From: Amphimedon queenslandica
Taxonomy: Eukaryota; Porifera; Demospongiae; Haplosclerida; Niphatidae
Length of the DNA: 64,000 nt
Assembly: GCF_000090795.2 (NCBI RefSeq)
Contig: NW_003546242.1
Span: 361,286-425,285 of the forward strand
Direction of reading: 5' to 3'
Shown one piece after another: positions 22,215 through 33,535 of this stretch. The translations under genes were made by a program, and so were the position numbers. How positions within the stretch are numbered: position 1 is the first letter of the stretch; every line of letters begins with the position of its first letter. The notes beneath the pieces are model-generated. The model was not told where the DNA came from. It did no database searches and was given only the letters and a program-made list of their open reading frames with translations.

Positions 22215-22780
22215 ATGGAGAAAGGTGGTCTTGCTCTACAGAAACAGCTAGTCAGAAATGAAACTATGTTGTGTACTACCAAAGCATTGTGTCCAAATAG
22301 AACTGTAAGATCATAGTATTTATTGTCAGTTGAGACTCCATAACTTCCTCATATTCCTTGTAGTATGTGGTTGGGAAGTCAATGGCACTATATGCAAGAT
22401 ATTACAATTGGGCATCAGATGAGCACAGTTCACATTTAGAGAAGTGTACCTGTAAGCCAAAAACTGTGTTCTCTGTCTGCTTTCCCTTGAGGCCTAGAAG
22501 ACAGCATAAGGAATTACACAATAAGGTGAAGGAATTGGTACACAATCCTCAGAATAACCAGATCAAGAAATCTACCTCCAAAAGTAAAGAAACACCAGTT
22601 ATAGAAAAAGTATTCTGTGATGACTTGGAAAGAAAGAAGAGTGGAAGAATATACAAAAGCCTAGTACTTCCACCTATAAATAATCCTGATGTCAAGCATG
22701 GTGTAATGCCTCTTGAATTGAGTTATTCATACAGGTACTCTTACTTTAACAAAACATACAACAGTGTACCACGCCAATAA
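22215..22780 (+). CDS. Small protein of unknown function, two exons
   Basis: Exon 1 (22215-22304) begins MEKGGLALQKQLVRNE and exon 2 (22364-22780) continues in frame from TYVVGKS after a clean gtaaga...tgtag intron of 59 nt. The product has about 168 residues, is basic, has no signal peptide or TM segment, and carries cysteines early (LEKCTCKPKT, FSVCFPLRP). It ends GVMPLELSYSYRYSYFNKTY...PRQ. The size and Tyr/Pro-rich, domain-free end resemble small axonemal or sperm proteins, but I cannot name a family. It lies 187 bp after the Ig-superfamily gene. Confidence 0.6.
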
Positions 22781-22964
22781 AGATTAATATATTCATTAAT
22801 TATTGCTACGCATAACTTACAAAATAAACTACCTCCCATTATGTGCACTTTGACAATACTGCCACTATCATTTTAAAATGGCAAAATCAAGTTTATGTTT
22901 AATTTATCAAAAAAATGAATAATAATCCTAATAATGAACCAGCTATTAAATAAAGAGCACAGAA

Positions 22965-25478
22965 TTAAGCTTTCTTGTTCTTTAATTTCTCGTATTTGGA
23001 ATGACTGGAATACCAAAGATAGAAAGGAAGCAGCATAGTCGGAGCAGACATCAAAAAGAATGCTATCCATTCAGTCTAAACAAATAATAATTAAAAAAAC
23101 ACTGTACGATCACTTACAATATGTGAAGAATGTTCACGTGAGAATTCAGATAATTCTAATACCCTATAATTACCTGGAGCACTAGTAAAACCAACCTAAA
23201 CAAAAAAAAACAACCAATGTACATACATGTACATGTATATGCATGTCATTGATACCTTCTTGTGACCATCTTCATTGCTAATATAGCTCAGAGATCCCCA
23301 TGAAATATTATAAATCCCAGAACTCAATGGACGTAATATAACAGTATGAGTTACATTACCACTACTACAAGGAGTATAGGATTAATAATTATTGCTATTG
23401 GTCAATTACATGTATGCATTACTTTGGAATCCTATCCCAGCTGACAGACATTAGCCCATGAACAAGCTCAAAATCAGTGGATGAAAATGAGTCATCAGTC
23501 AATTTGACGTCACGTGCCACACTAAATTAAAAAATAAAGCAATATATATTTAACTACTGGTAAGTATTATACATGCACATAATGTAAATAATCATTTAAT
23601 TCACAAGCATTAAATAATTATAAGTTACGCAAGTACTAATTTTGTAATTGAAAATAAACTATATGCATTCACAGGATTCATCAATGCTGCCTCATGCACA
23701 CTACACAACTGATTACCAAATAAGAACTACTGTACATGGGCTACATAGGTATATCAAGTTTAATAGCGTGAAGAACTTTTGCTAGCATTGAACTTACTAT
23801 ACTCATGGTACATGTACATCAGCAGTAAAGGCTATCATATACGGAGCAATATTGTTGCATGCAACTTTGATCTATGTTGCCTCAAGTTGACCACTGCTCA
23901 ACTTGAGGCAACAAGATAAAATTAACCACAAAGTTTCAAGCAACAGGGTTGCCCCGTGTATGATAGCCTTAATGGGTACTAAAATACATGTAGTATGGCT
24001 GTAACAGATCTGGCAGAGTTCAGTAAACACAATAAAACATTGAAGTACATATACAATGTACATGTATATGTACACAACTAAAGCATGAGTGCAGGTCCAG
24101 GCCACAACCTTTACCTATTTTTGAACTCTTGAAACACGACAACGTACTACGTAATTAGTACTCCATTTGGCATGTCTACAAAACAGCTAATAGATTTGGT
24201 GCAGTATTCAGGCTTATGGGAACTAAATAATGGCTTTTGGATCTTCAATTGTAAGTGACTCCATGACGATTCCTTTCCATACATACACTTCCTGAAGGAT
24301 TCCTAGCATTATGTTTATCATCAGCTAGCACCAAGCTTCAAGTCCTGCATTATTTCTTTGTAGTTGAACTTCGACAGTCACCATTTCTGCCACTCTCATG
24401 TGAACTGAAACACTATGTCACCTTGATTATTTGGTCCAAAATTCAAGATGACAGGCTTCCAAATTTGTGCTATGTGCAATGTGCATATGCAATTATGCAT
24501 ATTAGACAATGGTTTTAAATAGGTAAAATTTATCACACACAAAATTACCAGATATATGCCATGTACCTGTACATGTAGATACTGTGTACATGTACATGTT
24601 GCATATATGTACATGTACATGTATATTGTCAATCTTTCATATGACCCTATTTTGTCAAAGTACCTAAATCTAGTTTCTTAGCCACACATACATGTACAGT
24701 CCATTCTAGTCAAATGAATTGTAATACCAGAACTCAGATACATTGCTAAACTGCTATCTCCCAAATTTCACCAGAAATGACTAGAAGAGAATTTTTTGTT
24801 TGTAAAATTTTTTCTGATATATATGACATGTTTTTATGTTGTGCAGAAAGTTCGAGTTGATTTGAAACAAAATTAGAGTTTTTATGAAAGTCATGCCAAC
24901 AGCGTCTCCAACAAGTCAATGAGACATGAAGCTTCCTAGAGCTCTGAAAACATGAGATGAGAACTTTTCTGAATATGGCATTACAGACTTGAACTATAAC
25001 ATAGGCAACTAGGCATGACATTGGTATAGTTATATTGGCATGTGAGACTCTCTGACACTGTTCACTTCACAAAATAAACACCGGATTGAATAAGTTATTG
25101 CAAGCAGGGTTTGAAATAAAACTGAAACCTCAACCTCTTAACTAAGATTGAAGGGTGGTCGTGGCTAAAGAGGTGTCGGCCAGGTGTGTAGATTGGGTAA
25201 ATTAAAAGATCAGTTATCATATAATCAAAAGGTATGTACTTAAGACAGAGAAATTCATATATAAATGAGATACCTTGATCCAGTATTGTATATAGTGTAA
25301 CGAACAGTCATATCTTTTCCTTCTACAAGGTAGTCATTCAAAAACGTTTTTGAAGCTAAAAGATGAGCATCACTAAGACTTGGTGTGGGCCAGTGACAGA
25401 TCAACAGCAAAACAACAAAACACTACAAAAGGTAATAGTTAACACAAATACTCTACTACATACATAAAATCCCTTCAT
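22965..25478 (-). CDS. SSR2: Translocon-associated protein subunit beta (signal sequence receptor beta)
   Basis: TRAP-beta is an ER membrane subunit of the TRAP complex, which sits beside Sec61 and aids translocation. Exon 1 is only 15 nt (MKGFY, 25478-25464). Exon 2 (25422-25274) continues CFVVLLLICHW as a signal peptide and LLASKTFLNDYLVEGKD, close to LLASKSLLNRYAVEGRD of human SSR2. Later exons give VKLTDDSFSSTDFELVHG, SVSWDRIP, NVTHTVILRPLSSGIYN and VGFTSAPGNYRV. The last exon gives the membrane helix (WIAFFLMSAPTMLLPFYLWY) and a lysine-rich tail ending KLKNKKA, a KKxx-like ER signal. The stop TAA is at 22965-22967. The intron after exon 2 is about 1.75 kb and contains repeats. The start lies 122 bp from that of GNB5 on the other strand. 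Confidence 0.93.
23828..23970. repeat. Nested palindromic element in the long SSR2 intron
   Basis: The outer ends AAGGCTATCATATACGG and CCCCGTGTATGATAGCCTT are inverted. An inner hairpin is formed by TGTTGCCTCAAGTTGA and its complement TCAACTTGAGGCAACA. The element is small, non-coding and MITE-like. Confidence 0.85.
24563..24628. repeat. Cluster of ACATGT/TGTACA palindromic simple repeat
   Basis: Interrupted runs of TGTACATGTACATG. This is one of the densest examples of a simple repeat scattered through most introns of the window. Confidence 0.85.
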
Positions 25479-25600
25479 AGCTACAAGGTTCTTTCAATCG
25501 AAACGAACAAAGGGAACAAACAAACAAAACTCAAAGAATAGATCACGTGGATATTTAATAATGTAGGAATGAAAGGGTTAAATATTTTTTAGTCCAGCCC
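25479..25600. promoter_or_regulatory. Divergent promoter of SSR2 and GNB5
   Basis: A 122-bp region between two start codons. It contains ATCACGTGG at 25542-25550, an E-box that on the SSR2 strand reads CCACGTGAT and so includes an ACGT core of the kind bound by XBP1/ATF-type or bHLH-ZIP factors. The factor assignment is speculative. Confidence 0.5.
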
Positions 25601-28600
25601 ATGTGTGAGGAAATGGCTACCGAAATGGCTGACAACGGTATCTTGTCACTGAAGCAAGAAACAGTACTTTTAAAGGATTCTATTAAGCTAGAAAGAATGA
25701 AGTATGCTGATACAACTTGTGAGTTTATATTGGTGTTAGTGTTTTGTGTCTGTGTGAATGATTAAAAATTTTGTATTACTATTGTTAGTGAAGGAAGCAA
25801 GTGCCAAGATTAGCGATGTGTCTTTAGTAGCACCTTTACAGTCAATGAAAACAAGAAAGACCCTCAAACATCATTTGAAAGTGATAGCATTTGATTGGTC
25901 ACCTGATCAGAGACACATTTACAGTGGTGGTGAAGTAAGTCAATTCTTTAGTGAAAACTCATTAGTCAGTGACACATTGCAGTTTTATATGAAGCATGTG
26001 TATATACGGTATTTAAAGCTATCAGCTGGGTTGTCAATGAACGTTATCGACGTATCTGCCTACCCTAGCTTATTGGATTTTATGCAAATCTTGCTGTGTA
26101 TTACATGTACATGTAGAACTATGAGTATAGTAGTATACTGATGTAGGCCTGATCTCACTGGATTTCAACTGTACTTCTTTGGCACAAATTATTCAGTGCT
26201 ACTTTGTCACTTAAAGTCATGATGTGACACCCCATACACCTCTAGTATACACATAAGTCCCTCCTCATAATATACCATAGGTTAGGGTTTCTTCATGGCT
26301 ACTTACCATATAGCGGAAAATTTTTGTGGATTTTGTGGGTTTTCAAATTCACGAAAATAAAATCCACGGAAGTTGATTCATTGCACTTCAAGATGGCCAA
26401 AAAGTAGAAAACTACAAAAATGAAAGCCATGAAATTGATTTTTGAACAGATCCTCAAAATTTTTGGGCTACGAAAATTTTCCGCTCTACGGTATTTTTGC
26501 GATAATAAAAGTTTCAATTAAATACATTTACCATGGAAACCTTTATAGTATTGCTATGACAATAAGACCATGTGTTTACAGTGTTCAGCTAATCATCTAT
26601 TATATAGCAGCTTTGGTGGGGCCATTCACCAATACTTAGCAAGTTGCTCTCTATCTGTTAGATTCTTGTGGAGAGTTCCAACTTCCAAGATATGGCAAGT
26701 AATATACATGTAGTTCCAAAAAGAACTGGTTAAAGCAGCTTTAGAGAGACCAAGGATTAGTAACAGCAAGAAGAACAATAACTCAAAAACTCTGAGCTTG
26801 GTGCTTTGCTTTAATACCATATAAGTGATTTTTAGGGAATTATATTTTGTGAAATCTGCTAAAATTCTAATTGGTGGATTTTAATTTCGCGAATTCTACC
26901 AAGTGTGCTATGTGGGTACCGTATTAAATTGATTTTCACGGATTTTGTTTTTTGCGAATTAAGAGGGAATCCACAAAATTTGCAAAATTTACAACCCTCT
27001 AAAAACCCACTTATACGGTATTATGCCATTTTCAATTAGAATTGCATCTGTTTGCTTTGGTACATGTACATGTACGTAATTGCTGAGTATGGGAAAAATC
27101 GCAACAATAACTGAAATAAACAGCTACGAATATACTCTGGCTATGCATGTACATTTGTTATGTACATGTACATGCATGTACATGTACATCTAGTTCATTG
27201 ATCAAAAGATATCTTACATATTTTGTTATACATGTATGTTATACATTTACCTTTATGCTTTTCTTTTCTCTTTGTAGAAAGGTCTCACTGTAATTTGGGA
27301 TGCTTTTAATTCTCAAGAGGTACATTAACTGTGTGTTCATAATTAATTTGGTGTTGACTCATTCTGCTATTGTTTACTAGGAAATATTTATTGAGACTGA
27401 TTTTGAATGTGTTTTTTCTTGTGCATATGCTCCATCAACTACTCTTGTTGCTTGCTGGTGATTTTTCTAATAAAAAATTGTTGTATTACATTTTTATAGT
27501 GGATTGAGCCGAAGATGTAGCATTTATGATGTAAATTGTGGAGTTAATTTTATAAAAGAACCAAAGAAAGAATTTTTACTGAACAGTAAATACATTACAC
27601 ATTGCGTATTTGTTGGATCAGACCAGCAGGTACATATTATTTTTGTAATATGATGGATTTTTGTGTTCTGATTCTCTGTCATGAAATTTGTCTATTTATT
27701 GCATGCACATGTACTATACATATGATGGATGGGTATAAATATTGGGTAATGGCTGACCTTTTGGTATCCTTTTTATTTAGAGAGGTTTGACAATGGCTAA
27801 GTTTAAGGGTATTAACTTTAGTTTTTTAATTTTGATGTGAAATAATAATTGGTGTGGGTGTAAATTAACAGTGAGGCATGTACTACATGTACATGTATGC
27901 TGTAAATAATATGCTTTAATTTGTGTATTTTATGTTTTGTTTTATGTCAGATATTGACTGCTGGTGCTAATACTAAAATTGCTCTATGGGATATGGAAAG
28001 GCCAGACCCTGTTTGTGAGTTTGTTGGACACAAGAGTGAAGTGATGGGGTAGGTACATGTATTCTTAAATTACATGTAGTTATGGCATTGTCTTTTTAGG
28101 GTATCATTAATGCAGCAGAATTCATGTTCAGTGTTTGCATCTTGTGTGAGTGTTTATGTATAAGCTACTACTGGTAGTATAATTATTTTTGTAGGGCAAT
28201 GATCGCTGTGTGTGTATTTGGGACATTCGCTCAGGGAAATGCATTAGAAGAATTGATGATTATTCATCAGAACTTAATGCTGTTGAATTTTACTCCACTG
28301 GTGAAGCTGTTGCTACAGCAGCTACTGATGGCACTGTAAGCTGGTAATTTTAAAAATTTAATACGCATCAGTCATGATACACGTACTTGCTTAATAGAGT
28401 AATTTTCTGATTTTTACTATTGTTGCTTGCCTTGTTAGGAATTTCTTCAGTTTATCATTTGTCTGTTCACCTAGTCCATGTACATGTGTATTGCATGCTG
28501 TCAATTACTGTGTATTCCATAGTTCCTTAATGCCTACATGTATGTGCATTTAGTTTTGTTAATGGCAATAATTGTTAGTATGACATTTTACCCTTCCATT

Positions 28601-29060
28601 TTACCATTAATGTACATGTACATGTAGATACGTCTTTTTGACTTCAAAGCTGATCAAGAAATAATGTTATATGCTAAACCAACTATTCTTCTTGCTGCAT
28701 CATCACTTGATTTCTCTAAGAGTGGTTAGTTATAAATTATTCTTATGCCCCTTATGTTATTACATATACATGTATGTTTCAGGAAGAATTTTGTTTGCTG
28801 GTTATGATGATAACACACTGCGTGCTTGGGATGTACTAAAGGTACGTAATTATTCAATCGGAACCCATTGTTAATCATTTATATGTGCACGAAAGGGAGA
28901 ACAACTGTCTGTTTGGTATGATCATGAAGATAGGATAAGCAGTGTCAAAGTATCTCCTGATGGTACTGCAGTTGGTACTTGTAGTTGGGATTCTACAGTG
29001 CGAGTAAGATTCTATCATGATATTTGCTGTTAGTCTTATTTTAACTAGATATGGGCATAG
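25601..29060 (+). CDS. GNB5: G protein subunit beta-5
   Basis: Gbeta5 is the atypical WD40 beta subunit that pairs with the GGL domain of R7 RGS proteins. It begins MCEEMATEMADNG (the internal MATE also resembles the vertebrate start), followed by an N-terminal helix (25601-25718). Exon 2 (25789-25934) gives MKTRKTLKHHLKVIAFDWS, against MKTRRTLKGHGNKVLCMDW in human GNB5. WD repeats follow in about ten small exons: TVIWDAF; LVACCGLSRRCSIYD; ILTAGANTKIALWDME; CNDRCVCIWDIRSGKCIRR; ATAATDGTIRLFDFKAD; SSLDFSKSGRILFAGYDDN; VSPDGTAVGTCSWDSTVR. The final micro-exon encodes IWA and TAG (29058-29060), like RVWA in human. Seven repeats are accounted for, about 350 residues in all. The second intron (1.34 kb) holds two MITE-like foldbacks. 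Confidence 0.92.
26304..26493. repeat. MITE-like foldback with TACCRTAKAGCGG ends (GNB5 intron)
   Basis: The left end TACCATATAGCGGAAAA (26304 on) and the right end TTTTCCGCTCTACGGTA (to 26493) are inverted repeats. The interior is A/T-rich and has no open frame of note. The terminal motif recurs in the elements at 26812 and 57359. Confidence 0.8.
26812..27023. repeat. MITE-like foldback with TAATACCRTATAAGTG ends (GNB5 intron)
   Basis: Ends TAATACCATATAAGTG and CACTTATACGGTATTA-like (to 27023) are inverted. Adjacent internal words TTTTTAGGG and CCCTCTAAAAA extend the arms. It shares the TACCGTATA core with the neighbouring element 320 bp upstream. Confidence 0.8.
27161..27190. repeat. ACATGT/TGTACA palindromic simple repeat
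   Basis: A 30-bp run of TGTACATG units in the GNB5 intron, just before exon 3. Confidence 0.85.
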
Positions 29061-29604
29061 ATTACCAATGATTTTTAAATTTTCTGTGTCTATCCTTTCA
29101 TTTTTAACTATCCATTACATTTTGTGCAATTGAATTTGAAAAATTTTTGTGGTTCCTTTTCAAAATAAAAATTATCATTTTTCTTGAAGTCAGTTTTACA
29201 ATTATTTTTATCTTTATCATGAAAGTGCCACATCAACGTACCAGTAATTGCTTATTTTCCAGTCACAGTGGGTAGTTTGCCTTTCAACAAAATAGTCATT
29301 AATAAAAGGATTCGTAATTATTTCCTGAAATTAACTGCTATTCGTTATAAAGGCACGATTTGATGCTCATGTGTTATGTAAGTTGCCTTGACCCGCGAAA
29401 TTAGTTTTTGCTTGATTAGCACAAAATCAAAATGTTGAAAGTTTTGGTTTATTGTTATGCTACCCTCCAAAAAACCCTGTATGAAACCCTAGTGAAACTA
29501 ATGTTAGCATTTTAACTATGATAACATTCATTATACAAAGTCTATGGCATTGGCTATGATAAAAAATAGTGCCTCTAAATAGGTAGCAATAACTAATAGT
29601 GTTA

Positions 29605-29853
29605 TTAAGAGTCTTCAAAGTCGTTATCTTCTTCAGTTTCATGGTGGTTGTTCCTTTCACCTGACAACTGGTTAGGGGCTGGAATAGTAAAAGTACCTTC
29701 AGCTAGCCTGTTTCTGAACGATTCAAGTAATTTCTTATTCAAGTGGTCAGTCAAAGTTCTATCTTCTGGATTCTCAACTCCTGAGGTTCCTTCTTCATCA
29801 CTTGAGGCACTGAATCCATTCTCATGGCTGTGTTCTTGGCTTTGATCCGTCAT
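29605..29853 (-). CDS. Small acidic protein of unknown function, single exon
   Basis: An 82-residue frame, MTDQSQEHSHENGFSASSDE to NDFEDS, ending TAA TAA. It is hydrophilic and acidic at both ends, with a middle segment TLTDHLNKKLLESFRNRLAE that should be an amphipathic helix. The frame has a normal start context and lies between GNB5 and a LINE, with no overlapping better candidate. I cannot name the family. Coding status rests on composition only. Confidence 0.5.
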   Translation of the reverse strand: MTDQSQEHSHENGFSASSDEEGTSGVENPEDRTLTDHLNKKLLESFRNRLAEGTFTIPAPNQLSGERNNHHETEEDNDFEDS

Positions 29854-30326
29854 TGTTTGTCTGAAGTGTAATGTCTTTGCTCAAATTTACGGAGAAAGAT
29901 TACTGGATTCTAGTGTGGATTATCATTATCTATGTGATTAGATCTACAAAAGATTTCCTATGTCCTATGAGAATGTTTTATGGATCATATGAATTTTTAT
30001 GAATTTTAGTTTTAATGGTGTTTGTAAGTTTTTAGATTGTCGTAATAATATCATTCATAATAGATATAGATCTACTAGACTAGATCTAATTTTGTACACA
30101 AGTAGACTATTGCAGCATTACATGTCACAACATGCCACGCCCTTCCACATGGCGGCATAAGGTTACTCTCTCTCTCCTTCTGTTGGATTTTCTCTCATTC
30201 ATTGTTGTTCTGCTGGCTAATTCTGTACTTAGCCAGCCATTATACCTGGTTAGCTATTATAATATTTCAGTTTTTTCTTTTTTGCTCTGTGTAGAGAGCG
30301 GTTAGACAGCTTAGACTATTAAAACC

Positions 30327-30808
30327 ATGCCACCCAAGAAGAGGAAAGGCTCCAGCAAGGCTAGTCGTGACACAGAAGTCCTGTGTTCTATTTGTGACGA
30401 GGTCATTGATGATAACTGTCAGGAGTCTATCTTCTGTGAGTGCCTATGTAACGCCTGGGTTCATAGGAAATGTGTGGGTTTATCTAAGGCGAGGTTTGAT
30501 CTATTGGACAGTTCTAATAAACCATTCCACTGTCTTCACTGTCAGTTTGACTCAATCTCTTCCGAACTATCGTCCCTGATTAAAGCTGAACTGTCCACTC
30601 TCCAAGACAAGGTCGTGTCACTCAGTAATAAGTTGAGGGAGATAGTACCCAGCAGTGTCTCTCCAGGAGCCAATAACCCCACCACTTTGACAGCATCTCA
30701 GACTACTCCCTCACAATCCTCAGGGATTGCTGGTAGCAGGACTGTCTCTCGTGCTCCCCCTCGTAAGGAAAGGAAATTTACTGTTGTGTTTTCTGGTCTA
30801 GCTGAATG
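30327..30808 (+). CDS. LINE ORF1 N-terminus with PHD-type zinc finger (cut by gap)
   Basis: The protein starts MPPKKRKGSSKAS, a basic patch. It then shows cysteine/histidine ligands LCSICDEVID, FCECLCNAWVHRKCVGLS and FHCLHCQF in PHD-finger order. A coiled-coil-like stretch around residues 80-105 (LSSLIKAELSTLQDKVVSL) and a Ser/Thr linker follow. It reaches KFTVVFSGLAE, equivalent to KFNLLFLGLPE in the left-edge LINE, where the N run begins. The frame is intact up to the gap. This is a transposon protein, not a host PHD gene. Confidence 0.75.
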
Positions 30809-31095
30809 NNNNNNNNNNNNNNNNNNNNNNNNNNNNNNNNNNNNNNNNNNNNNNNNNNNNNNNNNNNNNNNNNNNNNNNNNNNNNNNNNNNNNNNNNNNN
30901 NNNNNNNNNNNNNNNNNNNNNNNNNNNNNNNNNNNNNNNNNNNNNNNNNNNNNNNNNNNNNNNNNNNNNNNNNNNNNNNNNNNNNNNNNNNNNNNNNNNN
31001 NNNNNNNNNNNNNNNNNNNNNNNNNNNNNNNNNNNNNNNNNNNNNNNNNNNNNNNNNNNNNNNNNNNNNNNNNNNNNNNNNNNNNNNNNNNNNNN
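30809..31095. other. Assembly gap (N run)
   Basis: 287 consecutive N. Open frames called through it are not real. Confidence 1.
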
Positions 31096-31284
31096 TATAT
31101 GTCTTTCCTTTCTTTTTGTTTATTTCCTTTCTCTTTCCTGTTCCACTCTTACCCTTCCTCTACTCTTTTACCTTATTACTTATTAAAGGCTGCTCTCTTG
31201 CAGTCCTTCAGCACTTTCTCAACCTTTTTGTTTCTTATCGGTTAATGTTTATTCTTGTATATTTTGTATGTGCTGTGAAGTTGT

Positions 31285-31315
<31 letters not shown>
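31285..31315 (+). repeat. (TAA)n tail of the LINE
   Basis: About ten AAT/TAA units following a pyrimidine-rich 3' UTR-like stretch, as expected at the 3' terminus of a CR1/L2-like element. Confidence 0.85.
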
Positions 31316-31316
<1 letters not shown>

Positions 31317-31317
<1 letters not shown>

Positions 31318-31958
31318 TGTGTTTCTTCAGAATTTTTCCTGCTATGCCTAGCGATTTTTTTGAATGGAAAAATCATGGTGAGTTTGCCGCTTTCAAAGCA
31401 AGTAATCAAGTGAGCCCTTATGTTCTGTTGCTTATGTCATATTTGTAGTGGTTGTATCCATAAGCCAGAGATTCTGAACTCTCCAAGTTGCTATTCTGAT
31501 GGTATAAACGTTAGGTTTTTTTCAGGTTTGGAATTTTCCTTATTAATAATGCATCATTTGGTATGTGCATATGCATTTAATTTTTGTAAAATAATACATT
31601 TGTGCTTCTACTATTTTACAAACTTTTATTTATAGTGTATATGTACATAACACTCCAATTTTTTCATTGATGAACGAATAATAGTCCCATTTTGTCCTTT
31701 TTTTATTTTTATGCTTGCAAAATTCCAGTACTCATTTTGTTTTAATTTCTAATTTTTACTTCCTTTAATTACGCTCACATCTCTTACCACTATGAAATTT
31801 TTTGCTAAAGACCAGTACAGGGATTTGTCCCATCTGATGATTTCTCTGTTTTTTTGATTAGGTTATTTTGAACACACTGATTGTGAAAACTTCTTTGTTG
31901 CTATTAAAGAGCCACACTGCTGTTTGTTTACTTATAAGAAAAATTTGTCGCCAAAAAG
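31317..31958 (+). other. Possible two-exon coding fragment, family unknown
   Basis: Exon A (31317-31377) reads MCFFRIFPAMPSDFFEWKNH and ends at a good donor, CATG|gtgagt. Exon B (31862-31958), after a gattag acceptor, joins in phase as GYFEHTDCENFFVAIKE and PHCCLFTYKKNLSPK, then AG|gtaaag. The in-phase join and protein-like codons support a real gene start, but I found no convincing further exons. It could also be a relic. Weak evidence. Confidence 0.3.
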
Positions 31959-33535
31959 GTAAAGCAAACTGAGATAGGGGAGTCTTTCATTTTCTTTGGA
32001 GTTGGAATTAAGGTACATGTATGTTGGTACCCTTAATTTTGGGTTTGTAATTGTTTCCTTAGTTAGTGGCAACTATGAGTGTGCTTTTTAATTTAATTGG
32101 CAACTTTTTTTTTCAACTACGTATTTTGCTCACATTTTGCTCACACTGTGTATCCAAGACAATTTCAATGAAAGAGTGACTTTGCTCCTGATTAACACCT
32201 TCTTCTTTGCTATTTCCATTATCACTTGACCCTGCTGTGTGCTACACATTAGTGGTTTGTCAAGCTCACTAAAAAGGGCTTCATCTGTATTTCTTGTTGA
32301 GGTACATGCAGTTGTAGATGGATGTACTCATTACTTCTTAGTAGTTAATTAAGGCATCTGGAATGTCACCAGTATTTGGTGAAGCTTTTATTACTGTTAG
32401 CTAGAAAATTTGGTGGAGTAAAACTTTGGCAAATTGAGGTCCATTCGCCAAATTTTTAGTCTTCAATTTGATAAGACTCCATAGAAGCATACTCAGAGTT
32501 AAAACTTCGCCAAAATTCTAACCTCCAAACCTCTTTTAGAGTCAATTCGCCAAATTTTAGCACTCCAAATTTTCTAAATGTTTAACTGCATCAAAATTTT
32601 ACTTAGTATTTCCAGAAGTTTTAAAAAAAATGTGCAGGTGGACTGAACTAGCAATTAAAAAAGGTTCCCTGACGTTTAGCAATATTGGTGGCTTGTAGCC
32701 TACTTTTGAGCTTGACCCCATGTGTATAATATCTTGTACCCAGAGTAAGGAATGAAGATTTGTAGCTAGCTAATTTTTGATCAGCGGTGTGTGCAGTGAT
32801 TTCCCTTAATTAAGGGATAATGGGTCACTGGTAGTGATGTTATTCTCATGGTCTTTAACAAAAGAGTGTCACAGAATTTATGATTGATTGTTGTGATGCC
32901 TCTTTTTTAGTTTATTTTTAACGTACTTCCGTCTTAGGCATAACTCTTGATGTGTAAAATTGTTATCAGTTCCCATATACATAAGGCAACATGGAGACAG
33001 AGCTTCTTTGAGTTGCTGCACAGCATATAGATGTGTACATGTCCATCATAGGTCAGCCCATTTATGAATAGACATTAAGGCATTTGATGATGCTTCTTTT
33101 GAAATTCGTTTGCCTCTTTTAATAAAATTTCAAACATTTCCCTATAGGTGCAATTTGAACTCTAGTCACTTTCACAAATATGTTTAAGAGATTGCCTGGA
33201 TTCAGTTCTGTGCAAAAAACACCAATGACTTGCTATCTGTGTAAAAATGACTTGCTATAGTGACTTTCAAATTATGCTAAACTTCTTTTTGTCATCAGAA
33301 GATTCTGGTGTAATGATTGTTTTCTTATAATCAAGGATGCTTAATTTTCATTCAAATATCTTGTATGAAAATATCATATATTGGTTTGTTTGTCCCCTAC
33401 TGGAGATGGATATGTATTCTCAATCACATAAATAGCAAAACTAAAATGTAACCACTGCCTGAGTTAAACTTGTGTACCTCCACCATCTTCATTATTGGGT
33501 TGTCTAGAGTAATGTTTGTGTCCTTGTACAGGTCT
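31959..33535. other. Gene-free stretch
   Basis: Mostly A/T-rich sequence. An imperfect foldback is visible at about 32405-32575, built from repeated words such as TTCGCCAAATTTT and AAATTTGGTGGAGT in both orientations. No coding structure that I trust. Confidence 0.5.

Larger units (their letters stand above)
30150..31315 (+). mobile_element. CR1/L2-like LINE with PHD-like ORF1, interrupted by an assembly gap
   Basis: A 5' UTR-like leader (from about 30150, boundary uncertain) is followed by ORF1 at 30327. The sequence then enters 287 N, and after the gap the element ends in a (TAA)n tail at 31285-31315, typical of CR1/L2-type LINEs. The endonuclease and RT are not visible, so either the gap hides several kb or the copy has an internal deletion. 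It lies on the opposite strand to the LINE at the left edge. Confidence 0.75.

Noticed and set aside
30806-31186. Open frames through the N run
   Set aside because: They are translations of unknown bases.
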